Assembly (NCBI GenBank): GCA_046295975.1
Contig: JBKBMG010000013.1
Coordinates: 1-64,000, forward strand
Direction of reading: 5' to 3'
Length of the DNA stretch: 64,000 nt
From: UBA2357 sp046295975
GTDB lineage: Bacteria; Pseudomonadota; Gammaproteobacteria; Burkholderiales; Rhodocyclaceae
Shown here: positions 17,304 to 26,713 of the stretch, one piece after another
Layout: each line of letters opens with the position of its first letter
How positions within the stretch are numbered: the stretch's first letter is position 1
Position numbers and translations under genes: made by a program
The notes under the pieces: model-generated
Database searches by the model: none
What the model was told of the DNA's origin: nothing
Seen by the model: only the letters and a program-made list of their open reading frames with translations

Positions 17304-18503
17304 TCAGTCTAGATAGTCAGTCAGGATTTCCCAGCGGCCCTCGCGGATCTGGGCGATGCGCCCGCGGCGATTGCCGAGGTGGTCCTCCGAACTGAAACGA
17401 TACGCCGGCCCGCCAAAAATGTCGCCCTCCGTATGCAGGCCCGCCATTGCCGAGACAAAGCGGTCGACATCGAGTTCCGGTCCGGCCGCCTCGGCGGCGC
17501 GCACGAACAGTTCGGCAATGGTGTAGCCCATCGCACTCCAGACGTTGGGCGCCACGCCGAAGCGTGCCCGATAGCCGGCAATCCACGCCGCCAGTTCGGG
17601 CGAGGCATCGTCGGCATAGGGATGAGGGAGCACCGTCACGCCGTACAAGCCCTCCACCGCCTCGCCGCCCAGTTCATGGGTCTGGGCGGAGTAGCCGGAT
17701 GCCGTCACCAACATGTCCACTGCCCAACCCTGCTTGCGGGCTTCGCTCATCGCGGCGACCGTCTCGCGCACCACCGTGGCGAGGATCACCAGATCGCAAC
17801 TGGCCGCGCGCAGGCGCGCCACCTGGCTGGAGAGGTCGGTGGCGCCGCGCTTGTAGCTGGTGCGCTCGACCAACGGCTGGCCCAGCTTCGCGAGCCCGGC
17901 CTCCACACCCTTCATCACCTCCAGGCCGTAATCGTCGTCCTGGTACAACAAGCAGGCCCGCTGGTAACGGCCGGAGCCCATCATGTGGCGGGTCGCCGCG
18001 TCCATGTAGTCCTGGTAGGGCGCGAACAGCTGGAACTTGAGCGGATGCAGCGGCAGGTAGGTGGATTCGTGGGGCGAGAACGGAAACAAATGGGGCCGGC
18101 CGGCATCCACCACCATCGGCATGGTCGCCATCACCACCGGCGTGCCCATGTTGGCGAGAAAGGCGAACACCTTGTCGCGCTGCACCAGTTTGCGCGTGGC
18201 CAGCACCGCCTTCTTCGGATCGTAGGCGGCGTCCTCCACCGCAAGGCGGATCTGACGGCCGTGAATGCCGCCAGCGGCGTTGACTTCCTCGAAGCGCAGC
18301 AACATGCCATCACGCACCGGTGCGCCGAGCATGGCGATCGGGCCGGACAAATCCTGCACGCTGCCAACCACGATCTCGCGCTCGCTGACGCCGGGCGCAG
18401 CGGCCATCACTGCGCTGGTGGCAAACGTCAGCAGCGGCGCCAGCAGCGTAGCCCAAAGCGCGCCCGGACGCGCGCAGGAACGGGGAACACGAGACAGTTT
18501 CAT
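17304..18503 (-). CDS. ABC transporter periplasmic binding protein, branched-chain amino acid type
   Basis: This is a 399-residue periplasmic binding protein of the LivK/Leu-binding family (type I fold). A Sec signal ends near AVMAAAPG; the mature start reads EREIVVGSVQDLSGPIAMLG, followed by EEVNAAGGIHGRQIRL and the hinge segments of the family. The ATG at 18503 begins right before the signal peptide; 56 upstream in-frame residues are discarded. Two membrane permeases lie upstream on the same strand. The ligand could be an amino acid, amide or aromatic acid; the family is broad. Confidence 0.92.
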   Translation of the reverse strand: MKLSRVPRSCARPGALWATLLAPLLTFATSAVMAAAPGVSEREIVVGSVQDLSGPIAMLGAPVRDGMLLRFEEVNAAGGIHGRQIRLAVEDAAYDPKKAVLATRKLVQRDKVFAFLANMGTPVVMATMPMVVDAGRPHLFPFSPHESTYLPLHPLKFQLFAPYQDYMDAATRHMMGSGRYQRACLLYQDDDYGLEVMKGVEAGLAKLGQPLVERTSYKRGATDLSSQVARLRAASCDLVILATVVRETVAAMSEARKQGWAVDMLVTASGYSAQTHELGGEAVEGLYGVTVLPHPYADDASPELAAWIAGYRARFGVAPNVWSAMGYTIAELFVRAAEAAGPELDVDRFVSAMAGLHTEGDIFGGPAYRFSSEDHLGNRRGRIAQIREGRWEILTDYLD

Positions 18504-18741
18504 GATCGAGAATCCTGAATGATGGAGCGAACGAGCGGAAACAAACGAGAGGCGATTATCCGGCTCGGGCGCCGCGCTGCCCATCGGGCGAACCCTGAGC
18601 GTTTTGCCCGAACGCCCCCCGCGCTTCGCACGGCTTCGCCCCTCGGCGCTCCGCGTGGGTTCCGATTGCACGGCGGATACGGGTGTGCGCCCGCCTTTGC
18701 CGCTTTCCCCACCCTATTCCCGCCATCGCTTCCCACAGCCC
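18504..18741. other. Intergenic gap between permease and binding-protein genes
   Basis: No gene is seen. The stretch is GC-rich with short direct and inverted fragments, and could hold a separate promoter for the binding-protein gene, which is usually expressed more highly than its permeases. Confidence 0.3.
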
Positions 18742-19701
18742 TTACTTGCCGGCGATACCCTGCGGCCGGAAGAGGATCACCGCCACGATCACCACGCCGA
18801 ACAACACCGCCTCCAGCCCCGCAGAGCGGGCGACCTCGGCAGGCAGGAAGTCGCGCCCCAAGGCAATCGCCTGGGGAATCGCGACGATGACCAGCGCCCC
18901 CCACACGGCTCCGGCCAAGCGCCGCGCGCCACCGATGAACGCGAGCATCAGCAGCTCGAATGACAGGAACAGGCCGAACTGTTCGGGACTGACGAAACCG
19001 ATCCAGTGCGCGTACAAGGCCCCGGCCAGCCCCGAAAGTCCGCCTCCGAGCACGAAGGCGAGCGTCTTGCTGCGCACCGGGTCCACCCCGCAGGCGGCCG
19101 CCGCTGCCTCGTCCTCGCGTACTGCCCGCCATGCCCGCCCGATGCCGGACGCCAGCCAGCGCCGGCACAAGCACCAGGCGGCCGCAAGCGCCACCGCACT
19201 CACCATCAGTTCCTCGGCCGGCGAGCCCGCCACCCAGCCCCCCGCGGAGAACGCCGGCACCGCCAGCCCGGCCGCGCCCCGCGTAAGCCATTCGGCGCGC
19301 ACCAGCGCTTCCTCGACGATCAAGGCGAAAGCCAGTGTGCTCATGGCGAAGTACAGCCCGCCCAGGCGGCGCGCCGGCAGGCTGGCAAGCCAGCCGCCCG
19401 CGGCCGCAGTCGCCACCGCCAGCGGCAAGGCCAGCGGCGCGGGCACGCCGCGCAGGGTGAGCAGGGTCTGCGCGTACGCACCCAGCGCCAGCAACGCACC
19501 CTGCCCCAGCGAGATCTGCCCGCTCTGACCGACAATCAACACCACTCCCAGACCGGCAATCGCGAAAGTGACGACGAACACTGCCTGCCCCAAGGCGTAG
19601 TCCGTGCCCAGCACCCAACCCGCCAGCAGCGCACACGCGGCGAAGCCACACAGCATCGCCACGCCGCGCCGCATGCGCTTCGCGCCATCCGCCGCGGTCA
19701 T
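18742..19701 (-). CDS. ABC transporter permease, LivM-like
   Basis: This is a 319-residue inner-membrane permease of the branched-chain amino acid ABC class. It has about nine hydrophobic helices and the LivM signature GQSGQISLGQGALLALGAY, with the cytoplasmic coupling segment RAWRAVREDEAAAAACGVDP that normally contacts the LivG/LivF ATPases. The chosen ATG is at 19701; the longer frame adds charged residues that overlap the livH-like gene. No ATPase gene follows. Confidence 0.9.
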   Translation of the reverse strand: MTAADGAKRMRRGVAMLCGFAACALLAGWVLGTDYALGQAVFVVTFAIAGLGVVLIVGQSGQISLGQGALLALGAYAQTLLTLRGVPAPLALPLAVATAAAGGWLASLPARRLGGLYFAMSTLAFALIVEEALVRAEWLTRGAAGLAVPAFSAGGWVAGSPAEELMVSAVALAAAWCLCRRWLASGIGRAWRAVREDEAAAAACGVDPVRSKTLAFVLGGGLSGLAGALYAHWIGFVSPEQFGLFLSFELLMLAFIGGARRLAGAVWGALVIVAIPQAIALGRDFLPAEVARSAGLEAVLFGVVIVAVILFRPQGIAGK

Positions 19702-19729
19702 CGCGCGCGCCTCCGGGTGTACGCGCCGT

Positions 19730-20614
19730 TCACCGCCCCCCTCCTGTCCGGCCACGCCGGCCGCCAAAGCCCTGCGGAAACAGCAGCAACGCCACCATCA
19801 ACAGCACATAGGGGGTCACGTCCTTGCTGCCCTCCGGCAGCAGCAGACCGGCCAGCGCCTCCGCCACGCCCAGGAACACCCCTGCCAGGAGCGCGCCGGG
19901 CAGGCTGGTCATGCCCCCCAGTACCGCCGCCGGGAAGGCCTTCAGCGCAATCAGCCCCATGTTGATATGAACAAAGGTGATCGGTGCGAGCAACAGACCC
20001 GCCACCGCCGCTAGCCCGGCGCCAATGGCCCAGGCGAGGGTATGCATGCCGGCCACCGACACCCCCATCAGCGCCGCGACACCGGCGTTCTCCGAACAGG
20101 CGCGCAGCGCCAGGCCGGCGCGGGTATGTCGGAAGAACAGGCTCAGCGCCAATGCCAGCAGCGCGGTGGCGGCAATCACCGCGAGATGTTCGAGCGCGAT
20201 CCTGATCGACCCCAGTTGCAGCCACTGCCCGGCAAACGGCAGATCCAGGCGATGCATGCTCTGGCTGGCGGCGGGCACGGTGGTCACTGCGCCGCGTATC
20301 GCCATCCCCAGTCCGAAGGTGAGCAACACTGCGGTGAGGTGCGGCTGGCCGATCGCACGGCGCAGCACGCTGCGCTCCAGCCCCGCACCCAGGGCCACCA
20401 TCGCCGCCACACCCGCCATCGCAGCCACGGCAATCGGCCAGCCCAGGCCGACATTGAGCGCCAGCACGGTGAACGCCCCCAGCATCAGCAACTCCCCCTG
20501 CATGAAGCTGATGGTTTCGGTCGCCTTGTAGATCAACACAAAGGACAGTGCCACCAGGCCGTAAACACAGCCGGTGGCAATGCCGCTGACGAGAACCTGG
20601 ATGAACGTGAGCAT
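19730..20614 (-). CDS. ABC transporter permease, LivH-like
   Basis: This is a 294-residue permease partner of the LivM-like protein. The start MLTFIQVLVSGIATGCVYGL, the FMQGELLMLGAF segment and the ALRACSENAGVAALMGVSV coupling loop are diagnostic for LivH. The ATG at 20614 is preferred over upstream in-frame codons that add an arginine-rich stretch. It is the first gene of the leftward transporter group, and its promoter should lie in the divergent gap before the TRIC-family gene. Confidence 0.9.
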   Translation of the reverse strand: MLTFIQVLVSGIATGCVYGLVALSFVLIYKATETISFMQGELLMLGAFTVLALNVGLGWPIAVAAMAGVAAMVALGAGLERSVLRRAIGQPHLTAVLLTFGLGMAIRGAVTTVPAASQSMHRLDLPFAGQWLQLGSIRIALEHLAVIAATALLALALSLFFRHTRAGLALRACSENAGVAALMGVSVAGMHTLAWAIGAGLAAVAGLLLAPITFVHINMGLIALKAFPAAVLGGMTSLPGALLAGVFLGVAEALAGLLLPEGSKDVTPYVLLMVALLLFPQGFGGRRGRTGGGR

Positions 20615-20730
20615 GGAGGCGAAGCATAGCCGATGCACGCGCGCCGCCAATCGGGCGCGGCCTGATCCGGCGCGGTGCCCACCTTGCGCCACGGGTTCGC
20701 CGCGGCGCGGGGCAATGCTATCCTCGCGCG

Positions 20731-21351
20731 ATGATCCCGATCGACTCCCTCATCTACGGCATCGCCCTGGCCGGCGTGGCGGTGCAGGCCGCCTCCGGCG
20801 TGCTGGAAGCCGGACGCCGCCCGTTCGACCTGTTCGGCATGATCGTGGTGGCCCTGGTCGCCGCCCTGGGCGGCGGCACGCTGCGCGACGTGCTGCTCGA
20901 CCGCACGGTGTTCTGGATCGCCGACCAAAGCTATCTGATCGCCGCCATCATCGCCGGACTGGCGACCTTCGCCCTGGTGCGCGTGCTACGCCTGCCGGCC
21001 AAGCTCTTCGTACTACCCGACGCAGTGGGTCTGGCGCTGTTTACCGTCAGCGGTACCCAGGCCGCACTCGCCCTGGGCGCACCGTGGCTGGTCGCGAGCC
21101 TGATGGGCGTGATCACCGGGGTATTTGGCGGCATCGTGCGCGACGTGCTGTGCAACGAGGTGCCACTGGTGTTCTCCAGCGAACTCTATGCCACGGCCTC
21201 GTGGGCGGGCGCGCTGCTGCTGGTCGGACTGGTTGCGCTGGGCGTCTCAGCCGGCTGGGCCGCCCTCGCCGGCGGCGGGCTGGTACTGGTAATCCGCATG
21301 GGCGCGATCTTCTTCAAGTGGCGCCTGCCGGTGTTCATCGCCCGCCCCTGA
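20731..21351 (+). CDS. TRIC-family (UPF0126) membrane cation channel
   Basis: This 206-residue membrane protein has about seven helices and the two-repeat pattern of the bacterial trimeric intracellular cation channel family (formerly UPF0126/YadS). Each repeat carries a glycine-rich kink followed by a charged motif: LGGGTLRDVLLDR in the first, FGGIVRDVLCNEVPLVF in the second. Prokaryotic TRIC proteins form potassium-permeable trimers; the physiological role is unsettled. It is a single gene, convergent with the ASCH-domain gene. Confidence 0.9.
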   Translation: MIPIDSLIYGIALAGVAVQAASGVLEAGRRPFDLFGMIVVALVAALGGGTLRDVLLDRTVFWIADQSYLIAAIIAGLATFALVRVLRLPAKLFVLPDAVGLALFTVSGTQAALALGAPWLVASLMGVITGVFGGIVRDVLCNEVPLVFSSELYATASWAGALLLVGLVALGVSAGWAALAGGGLVLVIRMGAIFFKWRLPVFIARP

Positions 21352-21353
21352 GA

Positions 21354-21369
21354 CCGGGGCGTGCCCCGG
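21354..21369. terminator. GC hairpin between convergent genes
   Basis: CCGGGGC-GT-GCCCCGG is a perfect 7-bp stem with a two-base loop just after the TRIC-gene stop, in the 43-bp convergent gap. It has no T-tract, so it is at best a bidirectional transcription-slowing hairpin. Confidence 0.4.
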
Positions 21370-21394
21370 GGCCACCGATCGTCCGGCCAGGCAA

Positions 21395-21997
21395 TCATGT
21401 TTCACCGCTGTCAGCCGCTGCGCGCAACAGACCAAGCACCGCTTCACCCCGCGGCGACAGGCGGTAGCCCGTTCCGAGACTTTCAGTAAGACCGAGGTTC
21501 TTCAGCTTCCTCACATTGAGCTTGAACCGCTCTTTGTCCTGACCGACAAGAGCACATACATCTCGTGCACGCACCCCTGGCTGGGCGATCAACACTTCCA
21601 GGGTACGGCATGTCCACGGCCCGTCGGCTGCCCGCTCGTCCAGGCGACACAACCGGGTACGCAACTCATCAAGCGCCGCGTCCGTGACCTCTGCCTGTTC
21701 TCTCAACGCAATGCGGGGGTCGGGAAGCAGCGGACCAAGTTCAATCCTGTAAACCTCGCCCTCGGTTCGACGCTGCAGTTCATCCAGCAACACCGCTCTG
21801 GACTCATACCCGGCACGGCGCGCTTCCGCATCCGAAATGCGATCCGGCTCCACGCGTTCGACCGACTTGATGCCGAGCTGCCCGACGGGCGTGAGCAGAC
21901 TACCCCCGGCCCGCACGCTCGGCCGACGCCAGCGCCGGAATGCCAGCGTGACGACACCGGCGGCTATCCCTTCAAGAAACGCGGTCCGAAACAGCAT
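21395..21997 (-). CDS. ASCH-like domain protein with C-terminal winged helix
   Basis: This is a 200-residue protein without an assigned function. Residues about 1-95 (TLAFRRWRRPSVRAGG ... GQLGIKSVERVEPDRI ... GEVYRIEL) look like a PUA-fold ASCH domain, usually an RNA-binding module. Residues about 115-195 form a winged helix-turn-helix (TLEVLIAQPGVRARDVCALV, LNVRKLKNLGLTESLGTGY, LSPRGEAVL). The ATG at 21997 fits the domain start; the longer frame adds an arginine-rich lead. The combination suggests a nucleic-acid-binding regulator. It is separated from neighbours on both sides, so its partners are unknown. Confidence 0.7.
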   Translation of the reverse strand: MLFRTAFLEGIAAGVVTLAFRRWRRPSVRAGGSLLTPVGQLGIKSVERVEPDRISDAEARRAGYESRAVLLDELQRRTEGEVYRIELGPLLPDPRIALREQAEVTDAALDELRTRLCRLDERAADGPWTCRTLEVLIAQPGVRARDVCALVGQDKERFKLNVRKLKNLGLTESLGTGYRLSPRGEAVLGLLRAAADSGET

Positions 21998-22065
21998 CTC
22001 CCGCTCTCCGATACGCCTGGATCGACCTGAGACCCCCTCGCGTCGCCCGTGCAGGGACACCGACG

Positions 22066-22092
22066 CCCCCTCCGACGACGCCGCCGAGGGGG
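22066..22092 (-). terminator. Hairpin downstream of the GGDEF-EAL gene
   Basis: CCCCCTC (22066-22072) and GAGGGGG (22086-22092) form a perfect 7-bp stem around a 13-base loop, 29 bases past the stop of the leftward GGDEF-EAL gene. No T-tract follows, so termination is plausible but not certain. Confidence 0.35.
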
Positions 22093-22120
22093 ACCACGGG
22101 CAGCCCTCCGGTACAGACCT

Positions 22121-24499
22121 TCATACCCGCGGCCTACGCCAGTGGGCAATCCATTCCTCGGCGGGTTCGGGGCGGCCGTAGTAGTAGCCCTGGTGGATCA
22201 GATCTCCACGCAGTTTGAGAAAGGCCGCCTGTTCGGCGGTTTCCACGCCTTCGGCGACGGCGCTCAGATGCATGTGGCGTGCCACCGAGATGATGGTTTC
22301 GACCAGGGCGGCGTCGCTGGGGTCGGTGGGGGCGTCCTGGACGAAACTGCGGTCGATCTTGAGTTCGTGAATGGGCAGGCGCTTGAGGTAGGCGAGGGAT
22401 GAGTAGCCGGTGCCAAAGTCGTCCACCGAGAAATGCACGCCCAGCGCCGCGAGTTCGCCCATCTTGGCAACAACGTCGTTGATGTCGTCGATGACCAGCC
22501 CTTCGGTGACCTCCAGCGTCAGGTAGGTGGGGTCGGCGCCGGTACTCGCCAGCATCTGCTTGAGCCAGGGTACGAAGCTGTGCTGGCGGAAGTGACGCGG
22601 GCTGAGGTTCACCGACACCCGCAGCGGGTTGCCCGCCATGTCCTCGCGCGCCATCAGCCGGCAGGTTTCATTGAGCACCCAGGCGCCGATCTCGACGATC
22701 AGGTCGGATTCCTCGGCGATGGGAATGAACACGCTGGGCGCGACCAGACCCCGCACCGGATGCTGCCAGCGCACCAGCGCCTCGGCACCGGCCAGTTCGC
22801 CGTGAGTGTTGATCTGGGCCTGCAGGTGCAATCGCAGAGCGCCGCCGTGGATGGCCTGGCGCAGCTCTCGCTCGATGGTGAATACCTGCTCGGCGCTCTC
22901 GCTCATGCTCTCCTCGAACAGCGCGCTCTGGTTGCCGCCAGCGGTCTTGGCGCGGTGCAGCGCGGTATCGGCGCGGCGCAGCACGGCACCGGGCTCCTCT
23001 CTGTCGGCCTCTGGGAACAGGGTGAGCCCCAGGCTGACGGTGAGATTGAAGGCCTCGCCGTCGATCATGAACGGCGCCTTGAGCTCGGTGTGTATTTTCT
23101 CCGCCACCGCCAGCGCGCGCCGGCCGGCGCGCTCGTCGGCTTCCAACGCCATCGGCACGATGATCGCGAATTCGTCCGCCGCCAGCCGGGCGAGCAGATC
23201 GCCCTCGCGCAGCATGCCCTGTACCCGTGCGCCCAGCGCCCGCAGCAAGGCGTCGCCCAGAACGTGGCCGCGGGCGTCGTTGATGAGCTTGAAGCGGTCG
23301 ACGTTGATCAGGATGAGCGCGTCCTGAAGTCGCTGACCAGCGACGATGCGCTGCGGGCGGGCCAGGCGGTCGAGCAGGAAAGCGCGATTGGGCAGGCCGG
23401 TGAGTTCGTCGAAGAAGGCCAGGTGATGAATGCGCGCCTCGTTGTGGCGCTTGTCGGTGATGTCTTCCTTGATCGCGACGTAATGGGTCACGGTACCGGC
23501 TTCGTCGCGCACCGGCGCGATCACCACCGATTCGATGTACTCGGTGCCGTTCTTGCGCTGATTGATGACATCGCCACGCCAGATCTCGCCGCGCAGCAGG
23601 GTTGCCCACATGCCGCGGTAGGTTTCCTCGGGCGTTTTGCCGGATTGCAACATGCGGGGGTTCTGGCCCAGCAGTTCCTCGCGGGCGTAGCCGGTGTTGC
23701 GCACGCAGTAGTCATTGACGTACTCGATGTGCCCATCCAGGTCGGTGACGACGATGCTGGTGGGACTCTGCTCCACCGCCAGCGACAACTTGCGCACCGT
23801 TTCGTCCGCCTGGCGGCGTTCGCGCACCTCGGCACGCAACGCCCGCATCACCACCCGCCGCCGCGTTATCAGATAGGCCAGGACGCCGATCGCAGCGGCC
23901 TGCAGCAACACCGCCATCCACAGCAGCCGACGGCGGCTTTCGAGGCTGGCCGACAGCTCGCGCGTGCGGCGCTCGACCAGCTCCTCCAGGCGGTTCTTGT
24001 AGGCGATGAGTTCGGATTCGGCCACCGTCTTGCCGGTGATGTCGTGGACGATGGAGAACAGCACCCGACGCCCGTCGCTGAGCGTGAGCGGCGAGGAGTA
24101 CACCTCCACAGTGCGCAGCGCCCCGCCCGCAGCGTAGTGGGGAAAAATGAAGTAGTTGCGGCCCTGCTCCGTGGCCTGGCGACGCTCGGCCGCCACCGCG
24201 TCGGGGTCGAGGGCGTTGAGATCGTCGATGCGCATTTTCCGCAGCATGTCGATCGGCCGACCGTAGAACTCGGCGGCCGCGCTGTTGGCGTCGACGATAC
24301 GGCCACTGTCGGGCTCGATGAACAGCATCACCGCGCGATGGTCGCGGAACAGGGTGGACAGCAGACCCTGGTCGGTGCTGACCAGCGCCAGCGCGAACGG
24401 CGAGAGCAAGGCGGCGACGGCGATCAGCCACTTGAGGGCACCCGGAAAAACCGTCCGCTCGACCACCTTCATCCACTTCCTCCATCGTCGCGGCAGCAT
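22121..24499 (-). CDS. Membrane PAS-PAS-GGDEF-EAL protein, probable c-di-GMP phosphodiesterase
   Basis: This is a 792-residue cyclic-di-GMP signalling protein. Order: a transmembrane helix at 21-40, a PAS domain (about 50-155), a coiled coil and second helix (about 193-212), a PAS-PAC domain (about 235-348), GGDEF (about 355-525), then EAL (about 545-785). The cyclase signature is degenerate (AADEF at 440-444), so diguanylate cyclase activity is unlikely. The phosphodiesterase side looks intact: EAL at 573-575, VNLSPRHF, DDFGTGYSSL, LKIDRSFV and AVAEGVE. The GGDEF domain may serve as a GTP sensor for the EAL domain, as in other hybrids (inference). Confidence 0.93.
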   Translation of the reverse strand: MLPRRWRKWMKVVERTVFPGALKWLIAVAALLSPFALALVSTDQGLLSTLFRDHRAVMLFIEPDSGRIVDANSAAAEFYGRPIDMLRKMRIDDLNALDPDAVAAERRQATEQGRNYFIFPHYAAGGALRTVEVYSSPLTLSDGRRVLFSIVHDITGKTVAESELIAYKNRLEELVERRTRELSASLESRRRLLWMAVLLQAAAIGVLAYLITRRRVVMRALRAEVRERRQADETVRKLSLAVEQSPTSIVVTDLDGHIEYVNDYCVRNTGYAREELLGQNPRMLQSGKTPEETYRGMWATLLRGEIWRGDVINQRKNGTEYIESVVIAPVRDEAGTVTHYVAIKEDITDKRHNEARIHHLAFFDELTGLPNRAFLLDRLARPQRIVAGQRLQDALILINVDRFKLINDARGHVLGDALLRALGARVQGMLREGDLLARLAADEFAIIVPMALEADERAGRRALAVAEKIHTELKAPFMIDGEAFNLTVSLGLTLFPEADREEPGAVLRRADTALHRAKTAGGNQSALFEESMSESAEQVFTIERELRQAIHGGALRLHLQAQINTHGELAGAEALVRWQHPVRGLVAPSVFIPIAEESDLIVEIGAWVLNETCRLMAREDMAGNPLRVSVNLSPRHFRQHSFVPWLKQMLASTGADPTYLTLEVTEGLVIDDINDVVAKMGELAALGVHFSVDDFGTGYSSLAYLKRLPIHELKIDRSFVQDAPTDPSDAALVETIISVARHMHLSAVAEGVETAEQAAFLKLRGDLIHQGYYYGRPEPAEEWIAHWRRPRV

Positions 24500-24636
24500 T
24501 CATTGCGCAGGGCCTGGCAGGATTCTGCCCACCCGCCAGTGCCCCACCAAGGGCAAAGCGCACGTCCGCTCACCGAAACAGGCGAGGGATACCGAACTAT
24601 ACGTGGCGCCAGTATCACACTACCCAGTTTGGGGTA

Positions 24637-26625
24637 TCAAGCGGCAGGAAGCCAGAGGAAGAAGGTGCTGCCGGCCCCGGGCTGGCTGACGACGCCGACT
24701 CGACCACCGTGGCGCTCGGCGACGGTGCGTACCATCAGCAGTCCCAGACCGATGCCGCCGAGCTTGCGGTTGTGCTCGCCGTCGAGCCGGCTAAAGCGCT
24801 GGAACAACTGCGCCTGCTGCTCCGCGGAAATGCCCGGACCGTGGTCGCGCACCGCCACCTTCCAGCCACCGTCGTCTGGCGCCAGCGCAAGGGTGACGGT
24901 TTCCCGCTCGGGGGAATACTTGATGGCGTTGCTGAGCAGGTTGAGGATGGCCCGCCGCAGCAAATCGGCGTCGCCCCGCACCACGCAGTCCGCGTCGTCC
25001 GGCAGATCGAGCAGCGTATCCAGGCGCAGCGCCCGCGCCTGGGCCAGCGCCCAGGCCTCGTCGGCGGCGTCCTGCACGATCATGTCCAGACTCAGTTCGG
25101 TGAAGCGCGCCGGGTCCATGCTCTCTGCGCGCACCAGCCGCACAAGGTTTTCGGCCATGCCCAGGGCCGAACGGGCATAGCGGTCCACCCGCTCGAACAA
25201 GGCGTCGCGTTTGGCATCGCCGCCCGCGCGGGCATGCTCCGCCTCCAGCGTGGTGACGATGGCCGCCAGCGGCGCGCGCAAGTCGTGGGACAGGAAGTCC
25301 ATGGTCTCGTCGCGGCTGCGCTGCAGTTCGCGCTGGCGAAGGGCCGCCTCCTGCACGATTTCGATGCGGTCTACGAAGGGGTCCGCCACCCGGGTTTCGG
25401 CATCCGGCTGGCCGGGTACGCGCAGCGCCTCCAGTTCCACCTCGAAGTAGTGCCGGCTCGCCTCCAGACGCCGCCAACTCCACAGCGGATAGGCCAGCAT
25501 GCAGGCGGCCATTGCCGCCGCCGGCGGCACCCACAGCAGACCGACGATGAGCGCCAGCCAGGTGGCACTGAGGGTCAGCGCGACGGTGCCGAAGGTGGCG
25601 AGCAGGGCCGCGCGCGGGCGCGCCCGCAACATCACCACCATCAGGCCGGCGACCACCATGGCGTTGAGCAAGGCCACCGTCCACGCTGGCAGGCTGCGTA
25701 TCGCGATCCCACGGCGCAGCGCGTCGAACACCGTGGCGTGCACCTCCACGCCGGGCATCAGGCTGGCGTGGCCTGAGGTGGGCGTGGGCACCATGTCACC
25801 CATGCCCACCGCCGACGCGCCGACGAAGGCGATGGCGTCGCGCAGCACCGCGGCGGGGACTTCCCCGCGCAACACGTCGACGTAGGAGACGTAGCGGAAG
25901 GTACCCGGCGGCCCGGCGAAGGGAATGTGCATCCAGCCGGCGCGCCGCCAGCCTCCCTGCTCGGCGCGCGACACGCGCGGCGTGGCGATAACGGTTGGCG
26001 CGTCGGCGGACGGCGGTGGATAGGCTGCGGCGCGCGCAGGGTCGACCAGCGCCAGGGTGGCGAGGGCAAGCTGCGGGTGGCGGGGCTCGGCCATGCCTTC
26101 CCACAGGTAGAGGGTACGGGCGATGCCGTCGGGATCGAGTTCGATGTGGATGTGGCCGAGCGCCGCGGCGGCATCGCGGAACGGTGGCGCGGGCAGCGCC
26201 TCGCCGTCGCTCGCCGAGGCGCGGGTGCCATGGGTGACCGGCAGCACCACCTGACCGTGCGCGGCAATGCTGGCGGCCAGGGCGTGGTCGGCGGCGGGCT
26301 GCTCGTAGGCCAGTTCGTGCAGGATGATGTCGAAGGCCACTGCCTTGACGCCGAGCGCGCCCAGGCGGTCGAGCAAGGCCGCATGCACCGCCCTGCTCCA
26401 AGGCCAGCGGCCGATGTCGGCCAGGCTGCGGTCGTCGATGGCGACGATGACGATGTCCGGCTCGGGTTCGATCGCGCGCCAGCCGAGCGCGGTGTCGTAC
26501 AACACCGTGTCGAAGCGCCACAGCCACTGCTGGTGCGCGGCCACTGATGCGAACAGCAGGCAGGCCAGCGTCACCGTCAGCCACTCGGCCAGGGTCTTGC
26601 GCCTAACAGTGAACAAGGTCTTCAC
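24637..26625 (-). CDS. CHASE2-domain sensor histidine kinase
   Basis: This is a 662-residue membrane kinase. An N-terminal helix (about 14-31) is followed by an extracytoplasmic CHASE2 domain (about 35-300, with IVIVAIDDRSLADIGRWPW), three closely spaced helices (about 313-383), and a HisKA box FLSHDLRAPLAAI (His447). An ATPase domain has NLLSNAIKYSP, DHGPGIS and GGIGLGLLMVRTVAERHGG. It is third in a leftward set after a response regulator and a FecR/LysM protein, a recurrent betaproteobacterial trio. It therefore probably senses a cell-envelope state together with the FecR protein and signals to that regulator. The ligand is unknown. Confidence 0.93.
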   Translation of the reverse strand: MKTLFTVRRKTLAEWLTVTLACLLFASVAAHQQWLWRFDTVLYDTALGWRAIEPEPDIVIVAIDDRSLADIGRWPWSRAVHAALLDRLGALGVKAVAFDIILHELAYEQPAADHALAASIAAHGQVVLPVTHGTRASASDGEALPAPPFRDAAAALGHIHIELDPDGIARTLYLWEGMAEPRHPQLALATLALVDPARAAAYPPPSADAPTVIATPRVSRAEQGGWRRAGWMHIPFAGPPGTFRYVSYVDVLRGEVPAAVLRDAIAFVGASAVGMGDMVPTPTSGHASLMPGVEVHATVFDALRRGIAIRSLPAWTVALLNAMVVAGLMVVMLRARPRAALLATFGTVALTLSATWLALIVGLLWVPPAAAMAACMLAYPLWSWRRLEASRHYFEVELEALRVPGQPDAETRVADPFVDRIEIVQEAALRQRELQRSRDETMDFLSHDLRAPLAAIVTTLEAEHARAGGDAKRDALFERVDRYARSALGMAENLVRLVRAESMDPARFTELSLDMIVQDAADEAWALAQARALRLDTLLDLPDDADCVVRGDADLLRRAILNLLSNAIKYSPERETVTLALAPDDGGWKVAVRDHGPGISAEQQAQLFQRFSRLDGEHNRKLGGIGLGLLMVRTVAERHGGRVGVVSQPGAGSTFFLWLPAA

Positions 26626-26713
26626 GCCGGCCGCCTCGTGTTGCCCGCCGCGGCGCGCGTAAAGTCCCCTAGGTCGCCCGGGCGACGCGCGCCGCCGGCG
26701 CGGCGGTCTGGCG

